64,000 nucleotides of DNA from Mallotus nudiflorus (taxonomy: Eukaryota; Streptophyta; Magnoliopsida; Malpighiales; Euphorbiaceae). Below are positions 36,780 through 49,300 of this stretch, piece by piece; position 1 is the stretch's first letter, and the number at the start of each line of letters is the position of its first letter. The DNA lies in NCBI GenBank assembly GCA_947683625.1, contig CANTUR010001098.1, forward strand, positions 1 through 64,000, in the 5' to 3' direction. The translations under genes were made by a program, and so were the position numbers. Under the pieces are notes generated by a model, which worked only from the letters and a program-made list of their open reading frames with translations, ran no database searches and had not been told where the DNA came from.

Positions 36780-39700
36780 TTAATAAATTTTAATCTTTCG
36801 TCACAAAGAGGCTTGGTAAAGATGTCTGCTAATTAACGATTAGTATCAATAAAATCAAGAAAAATATCACCATCTTCCACATGATCATGCAAAAAATGAT
36901 GTCTAATATCAATATGCTTTGTTCCAGAATGCTGAATGAGATTTTTGCTAAAGTTCACATTTAATTGGAATGTGATTAATATCAATGTTGTAGTCCAACA
37001 ATTATTGTCAAAGAGTCCTAAAGGGAGGTGAATAGGACTATTAAATATAATAAGAAATTAAAATGTTTGAACGAGAATTAAAAGAATTATTGAGAAAGAA
37101 GAGTGAAAAACACAATGATTTAAGGAGTTCGGATTCAACAACAATCACACGTCTCCACCTAACTTATCCCCAAGTTAGGATTTTTAATCACCCACCATCT
37201 TATTCATAAGATTGAGATTACACAAGAGTTTTATGGCTCACTCTTACAACCTTACAACTTGAGTTTTCTAAGCTTACTCAAAAATCAAATTACATGTTTT
37301 TTCAAGGCTCACACTAAAACTGAATTCCCACATGTTTTAATGGCTAAACACTTAAACCAATTTCTTTAGAATAGAATCTCACTTCTTGTTTTCTAATCCT
37401 AGAAAGTAGAAGAGCAAGAATATCTATTCTAATACTCACCAACTCTCACAAGAGTATACAATAATAAAATGAATTTTAAAAGAGTTTATAGAGCTTAGTT
37501 GAATGCTTGAAAGTATAAAATGAATAAACAAGTTTCTTAACCTCAAAATAATTTATAGAGGTTATATTTATACTTGAGCAATCCAATTATAGTTGTTGAA
37601 AGTAATAATTTCATTCCAAATAAAAATAAAGTCCATTTGAATGAAATTTGGACTTTTGAGTTGCATTTTGTCAGGTCTTGGTTAGGATATCATCAGTCAC
37701 AATCAGGACTAGCATTGAATAGCCGTTATGAGCTATTACATTTAAAAAATTGCTCTGATCCCAATCAGGATATCAATGTCCTGATTAGGATTGCCATGTC
37801 CTGAGTAGTGTCTCATCGGGACATTGGATTGAGATGGGTATTGCAATTGTTTAAGTTTTATGTAGAAATTGGTCTCCCTTGGTCTTAGTCAGGATTACTT
37901 TGGTTTCAATCTAGACTATGATAGAAATTGTAACTTTTTATGCAACTTAGTTTATGTGCTAAGTTCAATCGAGGTAGCACTTGTGATGACTTTTCAGAAT
38001 TATTTTTCTTTGATAGTTCATTATTATTTTGACTTCCAAATTGCTCCTAACTTATACACACTTGAAGCAAACACATTAGTTGCTCAAAATTAAGTTTGTT
38101 AAAATCAAAATCAAGGTTGATAACTTACTAAAGTCAACATGTTGTTTTTGCCATAAAACTTATGAGTAACAACAACTAGCTGCCATATATTCTACTTAAG
38201 TAGTGGACAAGACAACTAAAACTTATTTCTTGTTAAATCAAGAAACTAAACATTATCCTAAAAATTAACAAGTTCTTGAAGTACTTTTTCTATCTAGTAA
38301 ACTATTGGAAAAGTTTGCATCTGAATAACTAATTAAGTTAAATAATGAACTCCTAGGATACCAAAGTCCTAAATACATTGTTTCACAAAGATATTTGAAA
38401 ACTCTTTTGATTACATTCAAATGAGACTCCCTAGGAATGGATTTAAACCTAGCACATAAGTATGTAGCAAACATAATATCTAGTCTACTTGCTATTAAAT
38501 AAAGAAGGGATCCGATCATACCTCTAAAATGCTTTTCATTAACAAGTTTACCATTCTCATCTTTATTAAGTTTGGTGGTGGTGCTTATAGGAGTCTTGCT
38601 TGACTTAGCTCTATCCATATCAAATTTCTTGAGAATGTCCCTATCATATTTAGTTTTATTGATGAAAGTCTCATCTTTACATTACTTAATTTGAAGTCCA
38701 AGGAAGAACTTGAGCTCACCCATCTTACTCATCTCAAATTCTCCTTGCATTAACTTAGAAAATTCCTCACAAGCAATGGTTCATAGCATAAAAAATAATA
38801 TCATTAATATATATTTATACAATAAGTAAATCATTCTTGAATTTCTTTATAAAAAGAGTTGTGTTAACTTTTCCTTTAAAGAAACCTTTCTTTAATAGAC
38901 AGTTACTCAATCTTTCATACCAAGCTCTTGGAGCTTGTTTCAATCCATATAATGCTTTTGAGAGTTTACACACATGATTGGAAAAATCAGACCTTTCAAA
39001 ACCTAGAGGTTGCTAGACATACACCTCATATTCAATGAAACCATTTAAAAATGCACTTTTAACATACATATGATGAAGTTGAAAGTCCATGAATGATGCA
39101 AATGCAAGTAGCATTCTAATAGCTTCTAACCTTACAACGGGGGCAAAGGTTTCATCATAATCAATGTCTTCTTCTTGATTATAACCTTTAGCTACTAGTC
39201 TAGCTTTGTTCTTAGTTATGATACCTTATTCATTCATTTTATTTCTAAACACCCATTTGATGCCTATAATATGATGATATTTAGGTCTAGGAACTAAGGT
39301 CCAAAATTTGTTTCTCTTAAATTGATTTAACTCTTTGTGCATAATAAAGATAAAAAATTCATCAATTAATGCATCATCAATAATTTTGGGTCCAATTTGA
39401 AAGATGAAGGCTAAGTTGACAATGGACTTAATTTGAGATCTAGTAGTTACCCCTTTTATAGTGTCACCTATGATGAGGTCTTGAGGATGAGATTTTTTGA
39501 ATTGCTAATCCTTTAAAAGATCATTCTTTTAAGTAGATTGAGGTATCTCTTTATCATGCTCTTTTGTAGGATCTTCTAGCTCTAAAAGTTTATTAGCATT
39601 TTCTTCTTGAGGGTTCACATCCACATGCTCATCTACAAAATCATTAACATTAAAAACATCATTTTTAGGATTAAGTGAGTTTGATTCATCAAATACAACA

Positions 39701-41000
39701 TGCATTGACTCTTCAACTACTAGAGTTTTTTTTTTATTAAAGACTCTATATGCTTTACTGGAGGTGGCATTGTGTAGGAAAATTCCTTCATCGGCTTTGG
39801 AAATAAATTTCTCAAAATTATCCTTGGTGTTCCATATAAAGCACTTGCATTCAAATACTTTAAGATATGAGATTTTGGGTTTTCTATTTTTTCAAAGCTA
39901 ATAAGAAGTTTTGTTTAAATTTGGTCTTTTAAAGACTCTATTTGTAATGTAGCATGAAGTGTTAACGACTTCTGTCCAAAAGTATAGAGGTAAATTATAC
40001 TTATAAAGCATTGTTATAGCTATTTTCACTAGAGTTTTATTCTTCCTTTCAACAACCCATTTTGCTGAGGTGTTATAGGAGAAGAGAAAGTATGTGAAAT
40101 ACTATTTTCATTGCAAAAGGTTTTGAAGAATTCATTTTCAAATTTGGTTTCCTGATCACTTTTAATACATAAAATGCAAAAACCTTTTTCTTTTTTAACT
40201 CTCTTTGAAAAAATTTTAAAGGCTTTAAAAGTATTATTCTTATGAGCAAGGAAATAAACCCAAGTGTATCTAGAGAAGTCATCAACCAACACATAAGTAT
40301 AGTGCATACCATTGAGTCTAGCAACTCTAGTTGGTCCAAACAAATCAATATGTATAAGTTCAAGTGGCCTAGAGGTTGACACCACATTCTTGAGCTTAAA
40401 TGATGACTTGGATTATTTTCCTTTTTGACAAGCATCACAAGGTTTATCCTTAGTGAATTCAAGTCTATAAAAATCGATCATAAGTTCATGTTTACAAAGA
40501 TCATTTAAGAGCTCAAAGTGTGCATATCCTAACCTTCTATGGCATGTCCATGAGTCATACAAAATAGACATTAAGCATTTGATGTCCTTGTTATCAATCT
40601 TGTTCAAGTCAATAACATAGACATTGTTTACTCTTTCACCACTAAAAATTACTTTGTCTTCATCAAGACTACTAACAAAGTAATTCCTAGGATAAAAAGT
40701 GACCTTATTTCACATGTCATATAATTGACTTATATTAAGAAAATTATATTTAAGACCATCAATAAACAACACATGGTGAATTAATAAGGATTGAGGATTA
40801 TTGATTTCTCCAATTCCTACTATTTTTCCTTTTGCATTGTTCCCAAATGTGACATGTCCTTCATCCTTAGTGTTAAACTTATTGAATTGCACTTTATCTC
40901 CTGTCATGTGTCTTGAGCATCCACTATCAAGATACCATTTACTCTTTGCTCTTGCGGACTTTAAGCACACCTACATAATATAATTTAAACATTTTTTAAA
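36780..41000 (-). pseudogene. Copia pol relic: protease, integrase, RT, RNase H
   Basis: The protease has WYLDSGCSRHMTGD at 40710-40970. The GAG-pre-integrase zinc module is at 40413-40607 (HRRLGYAH, CDACQKGK). The integrase core is at 40029-40385 (DLFGPT, VDDFSRYTWVYFL); a one-base deletion just before the catalytic Glu shifts the frame at PQQNG. RT spans about 38650-39800, with its catalytic box read as YINDIIF, the first Asp replaced by Asn. RNase H spans 38123-38620 (MIGSLLYLIASRLDIMFA, then SYSDANFS) and resumes at 36780-37005 (RHHFLHDHVEDGD, LADIFTKPL) beyond an inserted LTR. It cannot be active. Confidence 0.85.
37006..38122 (-). mobile_element. Solo LTR of the same Copia family nested in RNase H
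   Basis: It starts TGTCAAAGAGTCCTAAAGGG and ends near CAAGGTTGATA. It shares the ordered blocks of the other family LTRs: CACGTCTCCACCTAACTTAT, TTTTAATGGCTAAACACTTA and CACCAACTCTCACAAGAG. RNase H coding sequence lies on both sides in the right order, proving insertion into an older family member. It diverges from the host LTRs in the 37580-38100 half. A target duplication is not evident. Open frames at 37574-38093 on the plus strand are shadows. Confidence 0.75.
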
Positions 41001-41269
41001 CCCAAACCTTAATTGGTATAGTTTTGTTAGTCTCAAAATAATCCAAAGAAAATTGCAAATGTAGTTTTCAATAAAAGCATACATTGCTAGAGTGACCTTT
41101 GGTCATACAATAGAAACATTCAACATTGGCAAATTTATTTCTCTTAGGATGATATGGTTTCCTAGTGTACGAATCATGCCTTTTGTGTTAGTGGTGTGTG
41201 TCTCCTAAAGCTATTTTGAGTCATTGTGTGAGATATGCATTGACAATGGTAATGTGTATTTTGATAGGT

Positions 41270-41931
41270 TTATGCAACATGTTTAGGGATATTATGTTGT
41301 GTAACTTTCTTATGATTATTATTTTTAGTGTATATATAAGCATGTGTAGATTGAGGCCGATTTGTTTGTGTCTTACCTCTTTGTGTCAAAGGAGGTTGAA
41401 TTTTGTAAGACTTTGCCTTATTATTTGACACGTGATACCATTTAGCTTTAAAAGCTTGAGTCTCAATCAATTTAGAGGTGGAAGGAGTGGAATCATGTGA
41501 GGCTTTAACAAAATTAATGTGTGATGATGATGAGAAAGACATTCCATTTGTATATTATATTCTATGAGTATCTCTATGAAATTTTTGAGAATCAATAAGA
41601 CAATTTAAGTTTCTTTTCCTCCCTTGAATTTAGAAATGAAATTTTGTAACTTTAAGACCTTTTTAGGAAGCTTATGATTTTCATCACTTGCTTTCTTAAG
41701 TTGGTCTTCCAAGGAATTTGAAGATTTTAAATCACTAGTAAGTCTTTCATTTGATTTAATAAGATTAGAAAAATCATTTTTAAAATTTTCAAATTCCCTG
41801 GTTAAGTTAGATAACTCATGCTTGTAAAGTTTTTTCTTAAAAAGCAAGCTTTTGCGTTTAACTAATAATTTGTTCACAATAGAGCTCTCATTATCACACT
41901 CATCAAAAAAAGAATAAGAGGTAGATGGTAC
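41270..41931 (-). pseudogene. Copia gag-protease spacer with coiled coil
   Basis: The minus strand reads SFFDECDNESSIVNKL followed by Lys/Glu/Leu-rich heptad-like sequence (HELSNLTREFENFKND, SLEDQLKKASDENHKL), then at 41270-41542 a Ser/Thr/Lys-rich stretch. Such a coiled-coil region between gag and protease is usual in SIRE-like elements. Its 5' side is cut at 41931 by the inserted Tat LTR. The apparent ATG at 41967 belongs to that LTR. Confidence 0.65.
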
Positions 41932-44058
41932 TGTAAGCACCCAATTTCGGGATGCAATTATGCACAATTGTGATGTAAGCCCCTATGATGAAATTTATTC
42001 AAAAATTAAACTTGGTTGTTGATTTTCTGGACTTTAAGGACTAAATTGCAATATGTTTTAGGATTTGATTGCAAAAAATCATTTTTTTCAAGGGTCTTTT
42101 GGTAATTAAAAGTTAAAAAAAATATATATATTTTTTAGGATCGGCATTGGTGTAATGCCGACCAGCAGGCATTGTGTCGGCATTGCACAGTATCGATGCG
42201 CAATAATTCCATTTTTTAATTTTTTCGCATATTTTTTCCTTAATTTTATCGATTTTTTCAGTGTTTTAATTGGTTAAAAATTCAAATTTTATCCTTATGA
42301 TTATCTGATAAAGTTTTTTTTTAAACGCAGAAGGCTTTTTTTAAAATTAAAACAAACGCTATCTGATCATTAGTCCGTTCCTCCTTTGGAGGAAGTTCAG
42401 TACGCGCAGACTCTGCATTTAAAAGCAAAGTCTACATGCGTGCGGGGGGAGGAGGTTTTTTTGAGAGGTTTTGCTGAGGGGGAAACCTTTTTTTTTCTTC
42501 TGGTTTTCGAAAGGATTTTTCTTTCTGGAGAGCTTTTACACAAAAAAATGCAGAAATCCTAAAAAACCCTAATTTTGGATACTGCTAGTGTCCTTAAACG
42601 CAATCAAGTCCGAGTCCAGAATCAACAAATAATTTAATTTCAATGGTGAAAATCCTAATCTGAGGGGCCAAAAAAGAGCACCTACACAACATCTAAATCT
42701 CTAGTGATATTTTTCTATTTCATTTTCACTCTTTTCTATTATTTTCTTTTTGTAATTTTTCTTTTATTTTGTTATTCTTTTTGATTGTTTAATTTCAGTA
42801 CTAATCTGATTACTTTTTTTTTTCTGTTTTGATGTGTGCATATGAATTGAGGAGGATACCGCCTATATTTGAATTGAACAGAAGGTCCATGGAATGCCAT
42901 GGATGAACCTGTATTATTTCTTCAATAGTTCTTAGGATTTTTTTTATTATTTATTATTTTTTCCATTTTTGGTGTTCTGTGTAGTTATTTTAATTTTTGG
43001 GTGTATAATTTTAATTTTGTACGTAGTTTGTAATAGCCCAGTAGTAGGAATAGTAAATTTTCATTTTTTGTATTTTAAAATTGATTAGTAATTAGGTTCA
43101 ATTGGGTAAAAAAATCAATTAAAATCAATGGTGGCAGTAGCTTAAATTAGGGTTTGCATGTAATTGATTTATGGTTCTTTTTTAGAAAAATCATTGTAAT
43201 GTTTGTTTGATTTATTTTTGTGTTTTATTTATTTTAGGCTTGTTTTTTATTTTTTATTTTTTATGTTTTTGGGCCCCAAGCCCACGTTTAGGTCTAACCC
43301 ACTAAATAAATAGGTTTAAAAATGGTTTAGAACTTTAAATAATTAAAATCAACTTAGGCCCATTAGGTTAATTAGATTTTAGGCCCACATTAATTAATTA
43401 AAAATTGTTTAGACTTAGCTTAGCCCATTTAATTGCATTTCTTTTAAAATAAATAGATCTAAGCCCATATTTTATTTAAAATAAAACCATATTAGACTTA
43501 GGCTCACTAATTTGATTTTCCTTGAAAATTGAATAGACTTAAGCCCATATCTTAGAAAGACTAAAAAATAGATTTAGGCTGATTAATTAATGTAGGCCCA
43601 CTTTTATTTTATTTCACTTGTAAATAAAATGTAGATTTAGTTAACTTTTTAATAAAATTAACATAGTTTAAACTTAAGGACAACGCAATCTTGAGTGCAT
43701 TTTTTAATTGTAATTTTATTGACTTGTTGCCTTTTTGGGTAGATGGATGTTAATTAGGGTTTAATAAAATTGCATGTAATTAGAGGATGAAATAATCATT
43801 TATAAAATTATTCTAAATGAACATAAGACTAAGAGAAGTTAGTATTTCGTGTCCAGAATCTCCTAGTTGTGGTGCTAATTTTCTTTTAGAGAATCGAGTA
43901 CCACCAATCAAATTATCCCAATTATTACCCTAGGTGGCGACTCCTCATCTCCACACCATGTCTTTGTGATAGTGGTTAGTGTGTTCTCTAAGGCCTTGAG
44001 CCTAAACAGTGTCGCAGTTGCTAAAATCTTGGACGCGTGCTAAAGCCCGTCGTCTACA
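41932..44058 (+). mobile_element. Solo Tat LTR (2127 bp) with perfect GGTAC target duplication
   Basis: It runs TGTAAGCACCCAATTTCGGG ... CCGTCGTCTACA and is homologous end to end with the Tat 3' LTR at 9633-11637. GGTAC stands at 41927-41931 and again at 44059-44063. No internal sequence is left, so this is a textbook solo LTR. A near-palindrome TCCATGGAATGCCATGGA (42886-42903) corresponds to the perfect palindrome in the other copy. A short palindromic CG-bearing segment near 42140-42200 (GGCATTG.. words) is specific to this copy. Confidence 0.92.
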
Positions 44059-44101
44059 GGTACCCTATTTTCATTTTCAAGAGCCATGAAGCAAAGGTTG
44101 G

Positions 44102-45125
44102 CTACTTCTTATTACTCCTCTTCCATTTCAAATTCAGAGGGGTCATCCCATGTAGCTTTAAACGCTTTTCTTTTCTCCTTTGCTCCTTTATTCTTGAATT
44201 TGAGCTTGGGACACTTACTTTAAATGTGACCCAATTTCTTGCATCATAATAAGTAACTTCTTTATTTTTCTTCTTACCTTCCCCTTCATACTTTTTGTTC
44301 AAGTCTCTTGTTCTTGGAAAATTTTTCTTTCTTAAAAAAATCTTGAAGTTCTTAGTGAGCATGGAAATATCACCATCTTCATTACTAGAATCTTTAATAT
44401 TTTCATCTTCGCTTTCTTTTTGTGACGCTTTCAATGCTATGTTCTTTTTCTTCTTTTCCTTTTTTTTATTGTTCTTCACATTTTTACTTAATTGTTAGCT
44501 CATGTGTAAGGAGCTTTCCAATAAGAACATATGTTGAGAGGGTAGAGATGTTTTAAGCTTCCACAATTAAAGTAACCTGAGATTCTGAATCCTTCTTAGA
44601 TAAGACTTTTAGAATCTTGTTGTTTACTTCTTCCTTAGAGAAATGTTTTCCAAGTTTCTTGAGGGTGGTGAGAAGAGCATTGAGATGATTTATCATTTAT
44701 GTGATTGATTCTTGAGGCTTCATTTTAAAGAGTTCATATTCATACATATAAAGTTGAACCTTCTTACTTCTTACTTGTACATTGCCATAATAATGGTTCT
44801 CCAAGGTTTCCCATATTTCCTTAGCCGAAATACAATGTTGAAGTTTTCCTTCTTCTTCTCTTGTCATGGAAGAGAGTAGAGTAATCATAGCTTTTTTATT
44901 TTGATAGTTTTCTTCCTTTTGATCATTACTCTAATCACTTCTTGAAATAGTAGTTTGTACACCATTAATGGTAGTTTTTAGTGGTTGCTAACCTTTGAGA
45001 ACAACATCCCAAAGTCTAATGGAATCACAATCTAGATATAGCTCTATTTTGAACTTCTAATAAGGATAGTCACTACCACCAAAAAATGGTCTAAGTGAAG
45101 AAATATTTTGAGATTCACTCCCCAT
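44102..45125 (-). pseudogene. Copia gag relic
   Basis: It starts at an ATG at 45125 (MGSESQNISSLRPFFGG). The capsid-like UBN2 block is clear at 44697-44888 (CISAKEIWETLENHY, YEYELFKMKPQESI). At 44200-44260 a CCHC zinc-knuckle region survives only as a decayed TYYDARNWVTFKVSVP reading after a small deletion and loss of cysteines. Acidic and Lys-rich stretches surround it (44270-44470). Stops and frame changes occur throughout. Confidence 0.75.
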
Positions 45126-45162
45126 AATCTTGTATTCTAGTAATTAAGTTCCTAGAATTCAA

Positions 45163-45174
45163 GCTGTTATACTA
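45163..45174 (-). other. Degenerate primer-binding site (tRNA-Met type) of the Copia element
   Basis: GCTGTTATACTA matches the complement of the usual TGGTATCAGAGC at nine of twelve positions and lies two bases inside the LTR edge, as expected. Confidence 0.6.
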
Positions 45175-45176
45175 AA

Positions 45177-46306
45177 TGAAAATTCCTTAGAGGGGGGGGG
45201 GGTGAATAAGGCTATCTAATAATAAATTGAAATTAAAAGAATTCTTTGCAAGAATTGAAAGAATGTTGAGAAAGAATAATGATGAACACAAGAATTTGAA
45301 GAGTTTAGATTCTCAATAATCCTACGTCTCCACCTAACTTATCCTTAAGTTAGTATTTTCAATTCCCATAATCTTATTTACAAGATTGAGATTACACAAA
45401 AGTTTTGAAGCTCACTCTTTCAACCTTACAACTTAAGTTTTTAAGGCCTACTCAATAACCAAATTATAAGTGTTTTAAAGGCTCACACTAAAACCAAATT
45501 TCCAAGTGTTTTAATGGCTAAACACTTAAACTAATTCCCTTAGAATAGAATTTGACTTCCTATTTTCTAAACCCAAAAAAATATAAGAATAAGAATATCT
45601 ATTCTAATCACTCACTAACTATCACAAGAGTTATACAAATACAAAAATGAATTGAAAAGAGTTTTGAGAACTTAATTGAATGCTTAAAAGAAAATGAATG
45701 ATAATCAAGTTTCTTAAAAACTTTAATCAAACTTCAGAGTTGTTTATATAGATAAATAACTTAGATTATGGCTGTTGAATGCATTGATTATGTCTCCAAT
45801 GTCTCTTATTGATTTTTTAATCAATTTAAACTTATTTCTGTCAGAATGTCGCTCACGATCGTGAGGAGTAAGCCCTGGCTTATTAGGAGCGAGAATGTAG
45901 CCATTGTGTTTGAAAATATTCACTAAAGGTTTTCTCTACTGACCTTATGAGCTGCTCACAACCATAAGGCAAGTCGTGAGGAGCATTGGACATATTAGCA
46001 AAATGTGCTCCTAATGCACTATTCAGGGACGGCTCATGAGGGGCTTGTGAGTAGACAACTGTGAGTCCAAAAATTGTATATTTTTGGTGTATAATTGCTC
46101 TGGATTGTTTGGGGACTTGCATATGTTGAATTACATCATTGAAATGCACATTTATACTCTTTTAAGGAGTATTTGAATGTCTCCATCCTTGAAGCAGCTA
46201 ATTTGGTAATAGCTTAAATTCCTACACACTCAATTAAAATCATTAGTAATCTAAATTATTTGTTAAAGTCAAAAATTAAGAGTTTAATAATGCAAATGGT
46301 CAACCA
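45177..46306 (-). repeat. 5' LTR of the Copia element (1130 bp)
   Basis: The plus strand runs TGAAAATTCCTTAGAGGGG to AATGGTCAACCA. It parallels the 3' LTR throughout, with a GTTTATATAGATAAATAAC TATA region at about 45734-45752. The two LTRs differ at many positions, so this insertion is much older than the chromovirus-type element beside it. Confidence 0.85.
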
Positions 46307-46348
46307 ATACCCATAAAGGTAGTAATGGCAATGATAATGTAGCCTAAT
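46307..46348 (-). pseudogene. Short exon piece of the split RRM gene between two retroelements
   Basis: Once the inserted element and one CTAAT copy are discounted, the minus-strand reading from 57430 continues here without a stop as a His/Tyr-rich stretch (RLHYHCHYYLYGYW). This matches the aromatic tail expected after the second RRM. It ends at the Copia LTR edge. Confidence 0.5.
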
Positions 46349-49300
46349 TGTCACGACCCAAACTAGGAGTCATGACCGGCGCTAGGGAACGGGAATTCTT
46401 TCGAATCCGGAACCCGTAGCAAGCCTAAGAAAATAAAATCATACAATAATAATATAAAAGTACGACCAAATTAAAATTTTTCTGAATCAATATATAAAAT
46501 AAATACTCCAAATCCTTTAATAAATGAATACATATTCGTACAATGTTCAAATACAAATTCTCAGAGTAATTAAATATCCAAACAAAATAATACACTTCCA
46601 ATATAATGACACTACTACTGCAGTTTCTAGAATACAATTCAAAGTTCAGAATATACATTTGCATAAAATAGCCGGGACTGAAGAACACCGGCGAGGAACT
46701 CTACAACTAAGGTCTGACGATATGGAATCTCCTGAAAAAAATAATTGAGGGGGGTCAGACCTCACTGAGTGAATTATTATACTATATATATATGCAAACT
46801 AAACCATAACAATCAGACATTCTTATATATATATGTATATACACACATTTCACACGAATGCCAAACTTTGCTTTTATAAATATGCTAAATGTAGAAAACG
46901 TTTGTTTTAATTCATGAAGGATCCATAGAACCCTAAATAATAACAACCTCAAACAATCCCATCATCACTCTAGCCATACAGGCTCACTTGATTCCAAATA
47001 GAACACTTATTCCAATCTGGACAGCAGACTGGCCCCGAGACACTAAGTCGACCGAGCTCCAGCAGTCTGGCTGTCAGTGTGATTGGCCCCGAGACACTTG
47101 GTCAACCGAGCTCCAGCAATCACACTATCCATCACCTCACATCTCAATCAACCCAATAGATCATTCAATTCACTTATGGACAGTAGACTGGCCCCGAGAC
47201 ACTAAGTCAACCGAGCTCCAGCAGTCTGACTGTCAGTGTGATTGGCCCCGAGACACTTAGTCAACCGAGCTCCAGCAATCACACTATCTAACATACCATT
47301 AATCTTAGTCAAATCAATTAAATCAATTATAATCACCAAATTTTAACTCTCACTCAATCTTTATCTATCGTACCGGTACGTACACGGTCCTAGTGCTGCC
47401 CACTAGGAAGCACGTTCTATTGATATCCTTCACTTCGAATAAATCATTCATTCGAAAAAAATAATTAATGTAGAACCATATTCATAATAGTAAAACCAAC
47501 CATATATATATATACCAAAAATATACCTAAAATATACCCAGTATATTTCAGGTATATATATATATATAGTCAAATAAAATATGAAATAAACTAAAGATAA
47601 ATCATTAATATAGTTAAAAACAATTTAAATGAGTAACAATAATATAACATGCATTATCTTAAAAATATACTTAAATATGCAAAAGATATACCCTAAGTAC
47701 TCAAATCATTTAATAAACCATTTATGTATAAATATTCATTTAAATACGTATTTGTGTTTAACATATATTCACAAATATATTAAAAATAAACCTAATTATC
47801 TAGCAGGCATATATCAAAAATAAACCCTAAATATACCACTAATGTGTTAGGTTTAATTTAATAATAAAACATTTATTTATTTGGAAATAAATAAAAAAAT
47901 ATACCAAAAATAAACTTAAAAATAATTTAAGTGTAGGTTTATAATTTAACATGCAATTATTTAAGAATAAACCTAAAATCTACTGAAACTATACCTAAAG
48001 TATACTAATCATTTAATAAAATAATTATGTCTAAGTGTACATTTTAAAACATGTATATATTACTCAAATGTATTAAACCTAAACCTAATTGTTTAATGTG
48101 CATATATCAAACTAACATGCATAATTATTTAATATGCATATATATAAAAATGCAACCCTAGATATACCAAAAATATTATAATTTAAATCATTTTTAAAAC
48201 ATACAATGAAAATGAAAAAGTCTAAATAATGCACCCTATATGCAGTGCATATATATACAGTATAATAACTCACATGTTAGCGCTCCACGAGACAAACTCG
48301 GCGGGCCTGATCCGTTAGGCCTCGGTCTCGGCGCAGCTAGACAAACAAATGACAACATGAAATCAGAATAAATTTAACAAAAATTCTAAAGACTCGATCT
48401 AGAATTTTAGACACAGCTTTAGAATAGGAATTTGACCGGACATCACGTTTTACGAGAATTCTACCGAAAATTCAGCAGAACCTCCCCTGTAAAACGGACA
48501 TCTCTCTACTCAAAGAGTAGAGCCGATCCTGCAAAGAAATACACTTCGGAATAAACACAGGATTACAATCAAAATCCCTCGGTCGGACTCCAAACTACAA
48601 TTCACCGACCGAGGTTCACAATTCACAGAATATTTATAAAATACCGAAAATGCCCTTATATAATAAAAATACATTTTATAAATCCAAATTACGTAATTAA
48701 CCCTAAAACATACTAAAAATCAATAAAAACCCATTTATTTAGAAAAATAGTTTTAATTAGTTAAAAATACTAAAAATTTGCAGAAATCATTTTTATACCC
48801 TAAATAACTATTAAAACCAATTTAATTATATTTTTAACCAATTTAGTGTAAAATTACCAAAATACCCCTATATATATATATTCACTATAAATGTTCAAAA
48901 ATTCACCAAAAATTATATAATTACTCAAAAATTAATTTCTCAGCATATATTTCAATAATATCAATAAATATACTCAATTTACCAATTTATTTCAATTAAA
49001 CACATAATTAACCCTATTTTTCAAAATTACCTAAACTTAATAAATTCCAAATAAATACATAAAAATTCACAAAAATTACAAATAAATACATAAAAATTCA
49101 CAAAAATTACAAATAAATTTCTATAATTAATTTCAACTCCTATAATCACCATAAAACACAATTTCATAATTTAATTAATTAATTTTCGAAAATTAGAAAA
49201 TAATAATAAAATAATCAAAAATTCACAAAAATTAAAATAAATTCCAAAAATTCTAAAAAAATTACAGCATGTAGATTAAGCTTCCAGGAACAAAGTTTAT

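Larger units (their letters stand above)
32617..46306 (-). mobile_element. SIRE-like Ty1/Copia retrotransposon with two nested LTRs
   Basis: In minus orientation: 5' LTR (45177-46306), degenerate tRNA-Met primer site (45163-45174), gag (45125 leftward), coiled-coil spacer, protease, integrase, RT, RNase H, an extra 3' ORF region (35869 leftward), polypurine tract (33714-33731) and 3' LTR (32617-33713). Copia order (integrase before RT) is clear. The long spacer and an ORF after pol suit the SIRE/Maximus lineage. Subtracting nested LTRs at 37006-38122 and 41932-44058 gives about 10.4 kb, a usual SIRE length. All frames are broken. I see no convincing target duplication (GGTAC left, ATACC right). 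Confidence 0.8.

Noticed and set aside
37574..38093. Two plus-strand open frames
   Set aside because: They lie inside a solo Copia LTR with no protein similarity; shadows of AT-rich sequence.
32612..46311. GGTAC/ATACC as target duplication of the Copia element
   Set aside because: The two 5-mers do not match; age or boundary uncertainty may explain it, but it cannot be claimed.
46988..47260. Open frame encoding repeated DWPRDTKSTELQQS units
   Set aside because: It is a by-product of the four LTR hairpins, occurs identically in both LTRs and has no start or family support as a protein.
47018..47290. Hammerhead or other self-cleaving ribozyme
   Set aside because: I looked for CTGATGA and GAAAC core elements around the hairpins and did not find them.
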